From Plasmodiophora brassicae (taxonomy: Eukaryota > Endomyxa > Phytomyxea > Plasmodiophorida > Plasmodiophoridae), in NCBI GenBank assembly GCA_039704465.1, contig JASFAU010000017.1:558001-622000 (forward strand): a DNA stretch of 64,000 bases, read 5' to 3'. The notes below the pieces were generated by a model. The model did not search any database and was not told the DNA's origin. It saw only the letters and a list, made by a program, of their open reading frames with translations. Both the position numbers and the translations under genes were made by a program. Position 1 is the first letter of the stretch; the number at the start of each line of letters is the position of its first letter. Below, piece by piece: positions 22,201 through 32,269 of this stretch.

Positions 22201-23828
22201 TCAGGTGGGACGGAACGGGGCGCGCCTCGCACCAGTGCCGCGCGCAGTGCATCTTGAACAGAACAGCGAGCCCCGTAATGCATTCCCGACGGACGGCGGG
22301 CTTCTTGTCCATCAGCCGGGCGGCGATGGCCTTGAGCAACGAGGACTCGACAACATCGGGATCGGTGGCGGCAACTGCACAGACAGACCGCACCTACACG
22401 AGGCACAGTCGTCAGAAACAAGCACGTCCTTCAGAGGCAGGGCCGTGTTCAGAGTGTGCCTCCGAAACGACCAGGGTTCAGACCAAGGCACAACGAACGC
22501 GCTCGTTCGGATCCAGAGCGCGATCGACCAGAAGTGATGTCAGGTGAACGCGTATTTCCGGGACCTACGCGGCAGCGAATTGGGCGACAGCCCCGCTGGC
22601 GAGGCACGTCCTCGACTTACGTAGCATAGGATGTCGGGCGCGCGTCCAACAAACTCCTCGCGGATCCCGTCGTTAATATCAGTCGACCGCTTGAGGTATG
22701 CATTCAGCAGCAGCGTGAATTCCGACGGCATCTCGCCCTGTTCCTGCGAGAACACACGACCGAACAGCTTGACGAATTCGAGCCGAACCGTGTCGTCCTG
22801 GGATTCCAACGCGTCCTTCCAGATGTTGTGTCAGTTGCCTACTGGAGCGACAGCAACTGGGACATGCGATGGGACCTGCAGTTTGGGGAGAGCACCGCGA
22901 AGAATGCTACAGTCAAGACATGCCAACTGATAGATCAGATCCAGCTGCTGAACGCGAGTGCCAATGTCGGTTGCGCTCTCCGACGTCTTGTCCTTAGCTA
23001 TCGCGCCCTGATGGCACCGGCAGTGTCAGCCCGGTACGGAACGACGAGCACTGGCGTAGCATACGATGATGTCGGTGAGGACGCCCTCGATCATGGGCTT
23101 GCACTCGCGAACAATGCGTTTCGCTAGGTCGGCACTGCGAGGCGACGACGAGTCGAGGATAGCGCGCAGGACGATCACGACCAGGGATCTCGGCACGGGA
23201 TCGGCTTCTTCCAGCACACTGCATAGCATATCGCGAAGGCAATTCTCGAACGGTTGCGGCAGCCCTCGAGCTGATATCTTGATGCAGGTTTCAAACAGCT
23301 CTACGAGGACAACCTCGTTCTCGTCGTCGTCGCTGCTGCTGACGTTGGCCGGGTCCAGCAGCACCAATGGAATGCGCACCAGTGACAGGGTCTCCAGTAT
23401 GTGGAACTGCCGCGACAGGTACGACGACGATGTCGACTCGCCAATCGATGCCAGCTGTCCGATCAGAAGGCGGAAGACCTGTGCGGCAGGGGGATCAGTA
23501 ACAGGACGGCGTGCCTGAATTCGGCACACAGCTCGACCTGCTGGAGCTGAGCGCCGATCCACGGCGACTGGGGCGCTCCGATGCGAAACATCTCGACGAT
23601 GCAGGTCGCGGCATACATTCGTATATCAAACTTGGACGACGACAGGATGGCATGGGATGCGAGCTCGCGCGCCAGGACCGTCATGTCCGGGTGGTCGTCG
23701 GCCTGCACGATGGCGAGCGCCTTGGCGAGCGTCTTGAGCGTGTTGAGCAGATCGCGATGCGTGGCCTTGGACAGGGCGCCGGGTCGGCAGGCGGCCCGTA
23801 CCTCGCGCAGGGCGGCATCGGAGGACAT
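19261..23828 (-). CDS. PDS5: PDS5-like sister-chromatid cohesion regulator, 12 exons
   Basis: Exons (minus) 23828-23538, 23478-23052, 22997-22876, 22815-22621, 22564-22484, 22393-21866, 21794-21545, 21491-21012 (end uncertain), 20952-20790, 20730-20540, 20479-20249, 20180-19261 keep frame and give about 1292 residues. It is an all-helical HEAT-repeat protein with PDS5 landmarks: D-I-R-M-Y-A-A-T-C-I-V-E-M-F-R-I-G-A-P near residue 80, S-L-L-V-D-R-A-L-D-P-N-E-R-V-R (about 355), A-A-R-L-M-D-K-K-P-A-V-R-R-E-C (about 395) and Y-M-P-E-Y-A-L-V-Y-L-L-H-V-L near 950. The last 220 residues are Ser/Asp-rich with a basic P-R-P-K-R-Q-K patch and acidic runs, like the nuclear tails of PDS5 proteins. Role: binds the cohesin kleisin and regulates loading, acetylation and release. 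Donor 21011 versus 21029 at intron 8 is undecided (both in frame). Confidence 0.85.
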
Positions 23829-24179
23829 GACGCGGGCTACCTCCTGACAGGGAATCGGCAGCACACGCCGTCCGCGCGCCCCTCCCCCCCCCCAAAATAA
23901 CAGCGCCCCGTCGACACACCTGCCTTGAACTCGACTGCACCGATCCATCCCGCACGGTGCATATCCGGCTGCTACGACGGCGTCAAACAGCAACAATAAC
24001 AACAGCGGCTGAAACAGTGCCGGGGTGCCATTCCTCGACGCCCCCCAGCCGTGGGCTGCAAGTGCAGAAGGACGGATATTCTGCGCGCGCACCCACTGTG
24101 TGCTGACGCGGGGTCGTAGGGGTCACGCGCGGCCATCCCCCGCTTTTGTGAGGTGCGTGTTCGTGTGCCGTCGTCGACG
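23829..24179. promoter_or_regulatory. Divergent promoter interval, PDS5 / acyl-CoA oxidase
   Basis: About 350 bp between the two start codons. It contains a pure C run near 23884-23893 followed by AAAATAA. No known factor site can be named. Short frames inside it are not supported as genes. Confidence 0.4.
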
Positions 24180-26545
24180 ATGACGACGTCAACATCGCAT
24201 CGGCGTCTGCAGCACATCGCGAGCAGCAGCCATGTCGGCACGTCGGCGACGGCCAGTGCGTCGCCGGCGTCGCTGTCGAACAGCATGTCGACCGATGACC
24301 TGCGCCGCCTCATACAGGCGCCGCCCAAGTTCGACGTGGCGCGCCTGAAGCATATCCTCGATCATGTCCGTACTCGTGTGTCGGTGCGGTGCCTGCGCCC
24401 CCGAGGTTGCTGACATGATCTGGACGCGTGTCAGGACAACCACGAGATGCGCGATTCGCTTCGTGAATTCCTGCGCCAGCCGTTATTCACGCCGCGGTAC
24501 CACGTGTCGATGCGGTTCGAGCGCGAACTGGCCCTCGAGCGTCTCCAGCGCCTCTGTGACGCCGGCTACATATCCGTGCTGGATTTCTGGAAAGACCCCA
24601 GGCGCATCTTCGCGGCGCACGAGATCGGCGGTATCCCGGACGGCAGCTGTGCCACCAAGATGACCGTCCAGTTCAACCTGTTCGGCGGCACCGTCCTCAA
24701 GCTCGGTAGGGCCGTACGCATCGCTTTGGGCCAGCAGCAGTGCACCCACGGCATTGTCGATAGGGACGAAACGTCACCATGACGCCTACGTGAAGGGCAT
24801 CGACAATCTCAGCGTGCTTGGGTGTTTCGGCCTAACCGAACTGGGCTACGGCAACAACGCCGTCGAGATGGAGACTACGGCGACGTACGACACCGAGACG
24901 CAGGAGTTCATCGTCAACTCGCCGACACCGCTGGCCCAAAAGTACTGGATCACGAACTCGGCCGTCCATGCCAAATGGTGCGTCGTGTTCGCCCAGCTGT
25001 ACGTTGGCGGCAAGCACCACGGCGTGCATGCCTTCGTCGTTCGCATTCGCAACGAAGACATGTCCGTATGCCCCGGCGTACGCATCGACGACATGGGTCA
25101 CAAGATCGCCCTGAATGGCGTCGACAACGGCAAGCTTCATTTCGAGCACGTTCGGATCCCCAGGGAGAACCTGCTGAACCGGTACTCGGATGTGTCGCCT
25201 GACGGCGTATTCACCAGCGAGATCCCCAAAATTCGTGACCGCTTCCTCAAGGTCGCCGATCAGCTTCTCAGCGGTCGTATCTGCATTGCTTCGATGCTGA
25301 TTGGTGCCTGCAAAGTTGCCGTCGCTGTAACCCATGTCGCACGCTGTGGTAGCAGTTCCCGGTTCTGACACAGGTGTCGCACAGGTTGCTGTTCGCTACT
25401 CTGCGACCCGATTGACGGTCGGTCCATCCGGTAAATCGGACACACCGATTCTGCAGTACCAGCTGCAGCAGCGCGCTCTGATGCCACTGCTGGCTCGAAT
25501 ATATGCGCTTAACATCGCCCTGAACTACGTCAAGGACCGGTATGCCCATGTCGTTGGCGACAGCAGCGACCACCAGGACATCGTCATTCTTTGCTGCGCC
25601 GTGAAGCCGATAATTGCATGGCACAGCGAGCGGTGCGGTACCATCTGTCGTGAGCGTTGCGGAGGGCAGGGATTCCTGTCTGCTAACCAGATAGGCAACG
25701 TGATCGGATTCGCACATGCGGGCATGACCGCAGAGGTATTGAACCGGCGTCCCAATTTATCGTTCACGCGAACCGTTCTCCGTTTCAGTGTTTAAATACC
25801 TCATTTGGGGGTCAAAATTTAATCGGCCACTCCTCGTCAGGGGTAGTGACTCTCATTTGCAGGGTGACAACCGCGTTCTTTGGCAAAAAGTCGCCAAGGA
25901 AATTCTCGATCGTGTCCAAGCAGGAAAACATGGATTCGGAAAGCCGGGGAATCATCCGCTTTCCGGTGAGTGACATTCTTTGATGACCCGGGTGTCGTGG
26001 AACGTGACCTACTGATGTTGACGTCAGGTTTACTGGTCCGCCGTGAGAAGTTGCTGCTGAAACAATTGATTACGGCAATGGCGGCCGCGGGATCGTCCCC
26101 GTCGAACCAGTTCAATGTGTGGATGAAGAAGGAATCAGACACAATCCAGTCGCTAGCCCTGGCTTACACGGAGCGCATTGTTGATGAACAGTTCGAGATT
26201 GTCATCCAACAGTAGGTCCCAGCGCTGCAGGCGGCTGCAATGGTTTGCTCACTTTGAAGTGTTTGTAGGGAATCTGGCGAGTCAGCTTCGATACTGTCCA
26301 CCATTCGTTCTCTCTTCCTGCACGACTGCGTTGAAAGCAACCTGTCCTGGTTTATTTGCAACGGATTGGTGTCGCCTACCGAAGGGTTAGCGGTGCAATC
26401 GGGTGCCCGCTCTCTGTGTTCTGCATTGGGGAACGTATCTCTGGCTCTCGTCGAAGGGTTCGGGATTCCCAGTCATTTGCTATCGGCACCAATTGCCCAA
26501 GACTGGGTCCGCTACAATGTTGGGCCAAATAATGGAGAGCTCTAA
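24180..26545 (+). CDS. Acyl-CoA oxidase, 7 exons
   Basis: Exons 24180-24365, 24435-24705, 24764-25303, 25374-25735, 25863-25965, 26028-26211, 26269-26545 give 640 residues, the usual family length; introns are 57-127 bp. Family blocks: [12 protein letters not shown] (about 173-184), [19 protein letters not shown] (about 426), [10 protein letters not shown] and the C-terminal dimerisation end [11 protein letters not shown]. It oxidises acyl-CoA to trans-2-enoyl-CoA with FAD and passes electrons to O2, the first step of peroxisomal beta-oxidation. The protein ends N-N-G-E-L, not an SKL-type PTS1. The N-terminus has [12 protein letters not shown], which resembles a PTS2 but with two extra residues before the His. 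It supplies the step after the acyl-CoA synthetase at 6268-8929. Confidence 0.92.
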
Positions 26546-26579
26546 GTGCGTCGCCCTATGCTGGTTGTAGTACACACCG

Positions 26580-27432
26580 AATTTTGAATCCTATATATGG
26601 ACCGTGATTTGTGAAACATCGAAAGATTAAGGTCTCGCTTAGATATTTACGGTATTGAAACATATGCTCTGTAAGACTTTGAGAAGAGCAATACAGGCGC
26701 GCAATTCTAAATTTTGAAGTTGCTCTACGTCGTCCAAAATTTGGGCCTAATTGCGTCAGTTTCTCGTTTGCTGCAAAAAGCGACTGCTGGTAGCTCCGAT
26801 GGGCGAACAAGTTCACAGCGGAGCCAATGGTCATGACCTTCATGACAGCCAGCCCCGTAAAGCAATTCTCACCGCCCCTGGAACAGATGCACACACTGAC
26901 CTCGGTGGTTGCCACGCAGATGCTTCTTTGAGCGAGAACCTGTGAAGAAAGCCCAATTTCACTGATGACCAACGGCGGATGGCAGTTGAGTCCCTGATGA
27001 CCTTGCAGAGGTACCCAGCAGTTCCTGAAACGCTCCTCTACCGTCCCAAGGAAGTTTGATGTGCGATCGTGTGATGACTGAATAAATCCCGAACCCCGCG
27101 ACGGACTTCGCCCGCCCGTGTGGGAAACTGGATGACCGTCTGCTGGGACCATTCCAAGTTGTTCGCACAGTTAACCCTGTCGCATACGAAAAGTGAAGCT
27201 GCCTCCTACCTCGCGCCTACATAACGTCTTCCATGTGTCACAGCTGGAACCGTATACGCCTAATGTCCTTCCGCATCGCCAACAGCCACCGCCGCCGCCC
27301 ATTGTATTGGAAGATGACGAACAGCCCCTGTAGCCCATTCCTAGCTTGGACGTGCGCTGGCAAGCCATGAACCACAATCATGGTCTTTTTTCAAACAGGC
27401 AAAACCCAGAATCACGGTCTTTTTGTGAAACG
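26580..27432. mobile_element. Diverged Stowaway/mariner-type element, copy 1 (relic)
   Basis: 26586-26990 matches 44806-45150 in the same order (shared blocks around the phrases tagatatttacggtattga and atatgctctgtaagactttg), and 27340-27432 matches the right part of the same element at 45500-45592. The terminal repeat is recognisable only in its inner part (cacggtc...gtgaaacgg on the right; the left end has decayed). The centre is replaced by a gypsy fragment. Old insertion just 35 bp downstream of the acyl-CoA oxidase stop. Confidence 0.7.
27092..27333 (+). pseudogene. Gypsy integrase C-terminal fragment nested in the mariner relic
   Basis: The plus strand encodes, with one frameshift near 27190, L-L-G-P-F-Q-V-V-R-T-V-N-P-V-A-Y-E and then L-H-N-V-F-H-V-S-Q-L-E-P-Y-T-P-N-V-L-P-H-R. 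This is the same region as the 3' end of the gypsy pol at 53800-54050 (L-G-P-F-E-V-S-R-I-V-N-P-V-S-Y-E). It ends at a TAG before the chromodomain. The left boundary is approximate. Confidence 0.75.
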
Positions 27433-28126
27433 GTATCCTTGAATCCGTCAGATCTGAACAGATCTAAAATCAGCCCTCTCAAAATAGTGTTCGGACTCCG
27501 AAAACGCCCTCACGACATTAAATAGAGGTCCGGTTTGTACCCTAAATAGGTCTGCATTGCTCTTCGTGCCAGCAGTCGTCGTCCTGAGGTCCTGGCGGAT
27601 TCTGGTCAGCATGCCCGACAGGGAGGCTTCGAAAGGTTTCAATAATATGCCTCGTTTTCACCCAAAATGGAGCTGCCGCGACGGGTGCCACGGACATTTT
27701 CACATTGCGGTTGCCGGCGAGCTGCTGAGGGACGGCAGTTGCAGACATGGACGAGCCGGGGAGTGAAGGCGTATCGCAGCCGGATCCAAGACCACCTACG
27801 TCTTCCACTTCGCCATTATGTTCAGCTGTTTCCACTGAAAGAGCAGATGTGCAGCAGGGGAAGGCGATAATGTATATCACCTTAAGCTCATGGTGAACGT
27901 GAAGCCGTATCAGAGCGCCCAGAAGGGAACCGTCCAGCATGTGGGCACCAAGGAGGTCGTGTTTTGCAACCTTGCGGAATTTCGATCTGCAGTGTTCGAC
28001 ATGGCTGTCGAGTATGCCGATTGCATCGCTGTCAACACCGAGCATGGCTTCGTAGTTCGCCAGCAGCCGGTAAGCCTTTAAACAACCAGACACATCAAAG
28101 GGCGCGAATGCCAATCCAGTTAGATG
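27433..28126. other. Unassigned 0.7 kb with open frames on both strands
   Basis: A minus frame of about 190 codons (27542-28114) and a plus frame of about 63 codons (27890-28081) overlap. Neither shows a domain I recognise and neither can be preferred. Given its place between a mariner relic and two transposase relics, it is probably transposon debris. Confidence 0.35.
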
Positions 28127-28465
28127 CTAAGTACCTTCCGAGTAAGACCAAACTCTGAAATAATCCTCCAAACAGTAGGAAATAATGCTGGCGTGCCATT
28201 CGAGCATGAACGCCTGTTGCGTTTCGTCTAGGAACGCCAGAGGATGATCCGACACGTATCGAACAATCCACTGGCGATGACGGGTCTTCTCGTATCGACG
28301 AACCCACCGGCTGATCGTCGACTTACTTGTACGGTATATATGGGCGATCCGGGGAATCGTGAACCCCAGGAAGAAATATGCATACACCGCATGCAGCCTA
28401 GTACTCACCGACGCGTGTTCCGCGTCAATCGCGGCACACAATCCTTCACACAACGACAGCGACAT
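28127..28465 (-). pseudogene. N-terminal helix-turn-helix part of an IS630/Tc1-like transposase
   Basis: 112 codons: a helical start, then F-L-G-F-T-I-P-R-I-A-H-I-Y-R-T-S-K-S-T-I-S-R-W, a helix-turn-helix typical of IS630/Tc1-like transposases found in oomycete-type genomes, and H-P-L-A-F-L-D-E-T-Q-Q-A-F, the linker before the DDE core. It stops before any catalytic residue, so it is a truncated copy. It is not closely similar to the Tc1-like element at 31260-38701. Confidence 0.6.
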
Positions 28466-29480
28466 GTAATGCTATGAGTGGTGGCACTCGTCGCGGAACT
28501 GCGACGGGTTAATTAGGCGTCGCAGTTCCATTTCACCTGAGAATCGCAATAACGCGCATTGCATTGAGTACGGTCTCAAGATCATCGGCCGAGATCCTGC
28601 GACGCACAAGGTGTGCTCTGTGCGGTGCTTGTTCTGCGCCTTCTGTGGGCGCGAGGAGAAGGTTGGCGCGAAGCGCGCGCAAGAAGACGGAGAACGTCAA
28701 GTACTTCGATAAGTTCAAAGCGCAATACTACAAGCAGCACATCGCATTGCAGCATGCCAAGGAATGGGAAACATACCGCTTGCTCTCCAACGACGACAAG
28801 CTGGCGTACTTCGAGAACCGTCAAAACGTGCAGCACACCCTTGCTCGTTACTGTCTAGCTGAAGACTCGATCACGTTCCTGATCACCGCCCGATTGTCGA
28901 CGATATCGTCGGAGATCTCCTGTTCAACCGCAACGACGAGGACGTCGCGATGCCGTGCGAACGTGCTCTGGCACTGTTCCAGCTGCCAGACCGCGACGGA
29001 GAGTCTGTCGACGAGGCAGTTTAGTTAGTTTAGTTTAGTTTATTTGTGTTTCGCGCTTTTAACGCAGGCGCCTCGTTCTCGGATCCGAGGACCGTAGGGA
29101 GGCTCGCAGAACGCTCACTTTCCCCGACCTGGCAGAGCCGGTCTGTCACCTCTGTTCTGGGGTCTTGCAGGGTGGCGGCTCCGGGGCGAGTCTAAGGGCT
29201 CATCGAGTCCTCCAAGGTTCGTAGGTGATTGGTCTTCCTCACTTCGGTTGACCGGCCTACACTACTGACGACATCCACCCCCCTGTGGGAGGTGGTCACC
29301 TTTTTACAGGCGCCCCTTCACCTTCCACCTGCTCAATTGACCCCCTATGGTCAGTCCTAAACGACACTTAATTTCTGGGCTGTCGGGCACCCATAGGACA
29401 AAGGCGGCGTTGCCTTGGTGGTGCAGCGCTTCTGCACCTTATAAACGTTGTTCTTCGGCCTTCGGCCTGTTGCTTTGTCA

Positions 29481-31257
29481 TTAGATGAATATGCATCGTT
29501 TGGATTTTGCAGATTTGAGTATTCTTGTCATTTCGTCTTCGTGCTTCCATAGAGTTTCTGCGAAGGAGTTTTTCCATAATCGTTCGTATGTTTCGCGCTC
29601 ATGTTGTAGTTTGTGGCGTAGTGCAGTGCAGTGTACCAGTTGGTGTTCGATAGTCTCCTCAGCACTGTTGCAGTGCCTGCATTGGTCTGATTCTCCGGAC
29701 ATTGTTTTGTCAATATTGTGTAGGTGTTTACGCGCTGCACTGTGCCCGGATCGTGCTCTGTTGAGAAGTGGGTGCGTATGTAGCTTTCTGCTGTTGTACG
29801 CGATGTCCCATGCGTCGTCTATGTATCGTTTTCGTTTCGGGTAGTCGTCCCACTTGCTGTCTTTGATGTTATTTGTTAGGTAGTCTTCTAGCCGCTCGGC
29901 TGCTAGTCGTCTTAGATGGAGTTTGTAGGAGGACAGGAGTGGTGTGTGGTTTACCCCACATTTTCCTTTCTTTGCTGCTCGCTTTGCGAGCTTGTCAATC
30001 TCCTCGTTATGACCTATTTCCAGGTATTTGATCCTTTTTCTGCTATCCGAGTCTGTCTCCGAGTCGTCCTCGCTGCTTTCCTCAGTCAATGACGCATTTT
30101 GCGTAGGTAGTGAGTCGTGCGATGTGTTTGTGTTGTCCTCTTCTTCTGCCCTTTGGCCCGTGTGGTTCGTGCCGTCACTGGCTTTGCTTTTGTCTGCATC
30201 CGATGTTTGTGTTTGATTCCCCATCTGCGATCTGGGGTGGATTGGCGGGTTTTCGTAGTCTCGACTCGGGGATTGGTCAGTGACTGTTTGCCTGGGTGGA
30301 TTTTCCCTGTCAGTGTCCGTGTTTACATACGACTCCGAGCATTCGGTCTTCTGTGAACTTGTGTCCGTATTTTCTTCATCTGGTTTTGGGACGTGGCTGG
30401 GGATGAAGTGTATGTGTACCTCGTTGTTATTCTCTATTAGGTTGGCCAGCTTGTCAGCATTAGCTGCGACCTCGTCGTGCACCCTTTTTGGCCTTGTTGG
30501 GAGCGATTGCAGCTGTTTGATCCACGATAAGGAGTCCGAGAAGATGTGTACTTTAGTGTCGTTGAAGTTCTCATCGATGGCGACGTCCAGTCCGCATCCT
30601 AATGCAATGAGTTCTGTTTCGTAGCTGGAACGGACGATGACCGGGCTTAAGGCGGTTTCTCTCACTGTTTCAGTGGGCGGGTACTCCCTATTGTCTATGA
30701 CGAGCGCAGCTGCTCCTGCGTTCTCCCCGGGGGTCAGGCTTCCATCAGTCCATATTTCTATAGGTGGTTCTTGGGGTAGTAGCTCGTCTGTGAGGTGTTT
30801 TTCGATCGCTTCTGATCTAGAACTCGTGTGGAATTGCACCTGATAGAGTTTTTCCAGTGTCTGTTCACTTAGTTTTACTTTTGGATGTACTTCAGTGTAC
30901 GATCTGGGCATGTCCTCGTTGAGGGTCTTCCCCACTATTCCTAGGGGGCTCCATCCATCTCCCTCACCGTCCCAAGTGCTGTATTCTCTACCTAGCAGGG
31001 TGTCATTGGCAATTGCTGACAGGACTGTCATGGTAGCGCTTGTGCATATCGCGTCTCGTAATAGCGGAAATCCAGTCATTGCGTGTAGGAGGGGAATTGG
31101 TGTGGATCTGAACGCTCCTGAGTATGTCCTCATGTACTCATTGTAAGCTGTTTCTAGGGGCTTGATGGCACTTTTCATTTCTTTACCTGTTTCTGCCCCA
31201 AGTATCGGCATGTAGTAATTTAGTTTGCCCCCGATGAATCCTTTGCATATTTGGTGG
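29481..31257 (-). pseudogene. LINE ORF2, C-terminal part: RNase H and zinc finger
   Basis: Continuous frame from the Tc1-like junction to a stop at 29481-29483. RNase H residues: I-W-T-D-G-S-L-T-P-G, then S-S-Y-E-T-E-L-I-A, then I-F-S-D-S-L-S-W. A long Ser/Asp/Asn-rich insert of about 130 residues separates these from the last RNase H block (N-E-E-I-D-K-L-A-K-R-A-A). The C-terminus has C-R-H-C-N-S-A-E-E-T-I-E-H-Q-L-V-H-C, a finger common at the end of I/R1/jockey-like ORF2 proteins. The upstream part of ORF2 resumes at 38704 after the insertion. Confidence 0.85.
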
Positions 31258-31259
31258 TA

Positions 31260-31351
31260 CCACCACGGGAAGATGAATTTGCATGACGGGGACGAAATTT
31301 TTGCATGGCGGGGACATAATTTTTGCATGACGGGGAACAAATTGAAGGATG
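31260..31351 (+). repeat. Left terminal inverted repeat of the Tc1-like element
   Basis: 92 bp, inverted copy at 38610-38701; contains three tgcatg-cgggga motifs in direct order. Confidence 0.9.
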
Positions 31352-32085
31352 GCGGGGAACACAACGAATGGATGGCGGGGAAGAAATGCGTCGATGAGTG
31401 GCCCAAAATAAATGGATCGGCTCGGGACGGACGAGCGGGCCCCCTCACTGTGTACCTACCGTACCGTTGCAGGACGACGTCACCAGAACAATGGCAGGGA
31501 TACAACCGATAACGGTAAGCGGATACCGTACAGTATCGCCGACGTACCTACCGTACCGTATTCTGACTTCATATCCCACGGTAGGTAGGAGGGTTGCAAT
31601 CGTCGCAGACGTCCGCTCGTAGGCGAGTCGGTCGTCCTGCGATGAACCCGGAGCGGATTCCTCGTTTGGACCCTACAATCGCGTCGGACCCTAGGCTCTG
31701 TGAAATCGACTTTACGACACCGGTTGCAAGGATCCAGAACGCCGCTGAGCAACGCCGCCTGGAAGAACAGTGTCGAATCGCTCGCGAAAAAGCTCGGCAG
31801 CGCGCATACCAGCAATTGCAGCAAATGGAGAGCGCTGCTGACCATGTTCGGGCTGTTGCTGACAGGGCGATCGACCGCATCCATCAAGTCGCCGACCGAA
31901 AACGACGCTTCGCTGACGAATTGGTCGAGTGGCAGGCCCGACTGTCGGCCGACGAAGTCGCTGTCGAATCTGTTCCAGAGCGATTTCGTAAGGCTCTTCT
32001 CCCGCGGAAGCCACACGTCGACGAAGACGAAGATCGTATTATGCATGCTCTTGACGGCAAGCGATCGCAGGTGGAGATCGCACGC

Positions 32086-32269
32086 TGAGAAGGACAATAA
32101 TGAAGTGGATGTATTACGTACGGCGTGTGCGGCGGACGTTACAGTGGCGACGTAGTCGCCGACGGTGTAACGGTTGCCAACGCCGGCGGGCACGGAGTCG
32201 CGGAGTGCGTGACGGCGTTCACGTGCTGCAGGCATGTGCTGCTGGTCGTAGTGGATACGTTGTTCGACA
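32086..32269 (-). repeat. 3' LTR of copia A
   Basis: 184 bp, TG...CA ends; same as 37128-37311 as far as can be compared. Confidence 0.92.

Noticed and set aside
25334..25795. Start of a separate plus-strand gene within the acyl-CoA oxidase region
   Set aside because: It is exon 4 of the oxidase; joining through the 25304-25373 intron continues the family motif order.
29020..29042. TTAGT/TTTAG repeats as an interstitial telomere
   Set aside because: The units are TTTAG pentamers with irregular joins, sit exactly at the LINE 3' end, and have a counterpart (AACTC units) at the end of a related insert.
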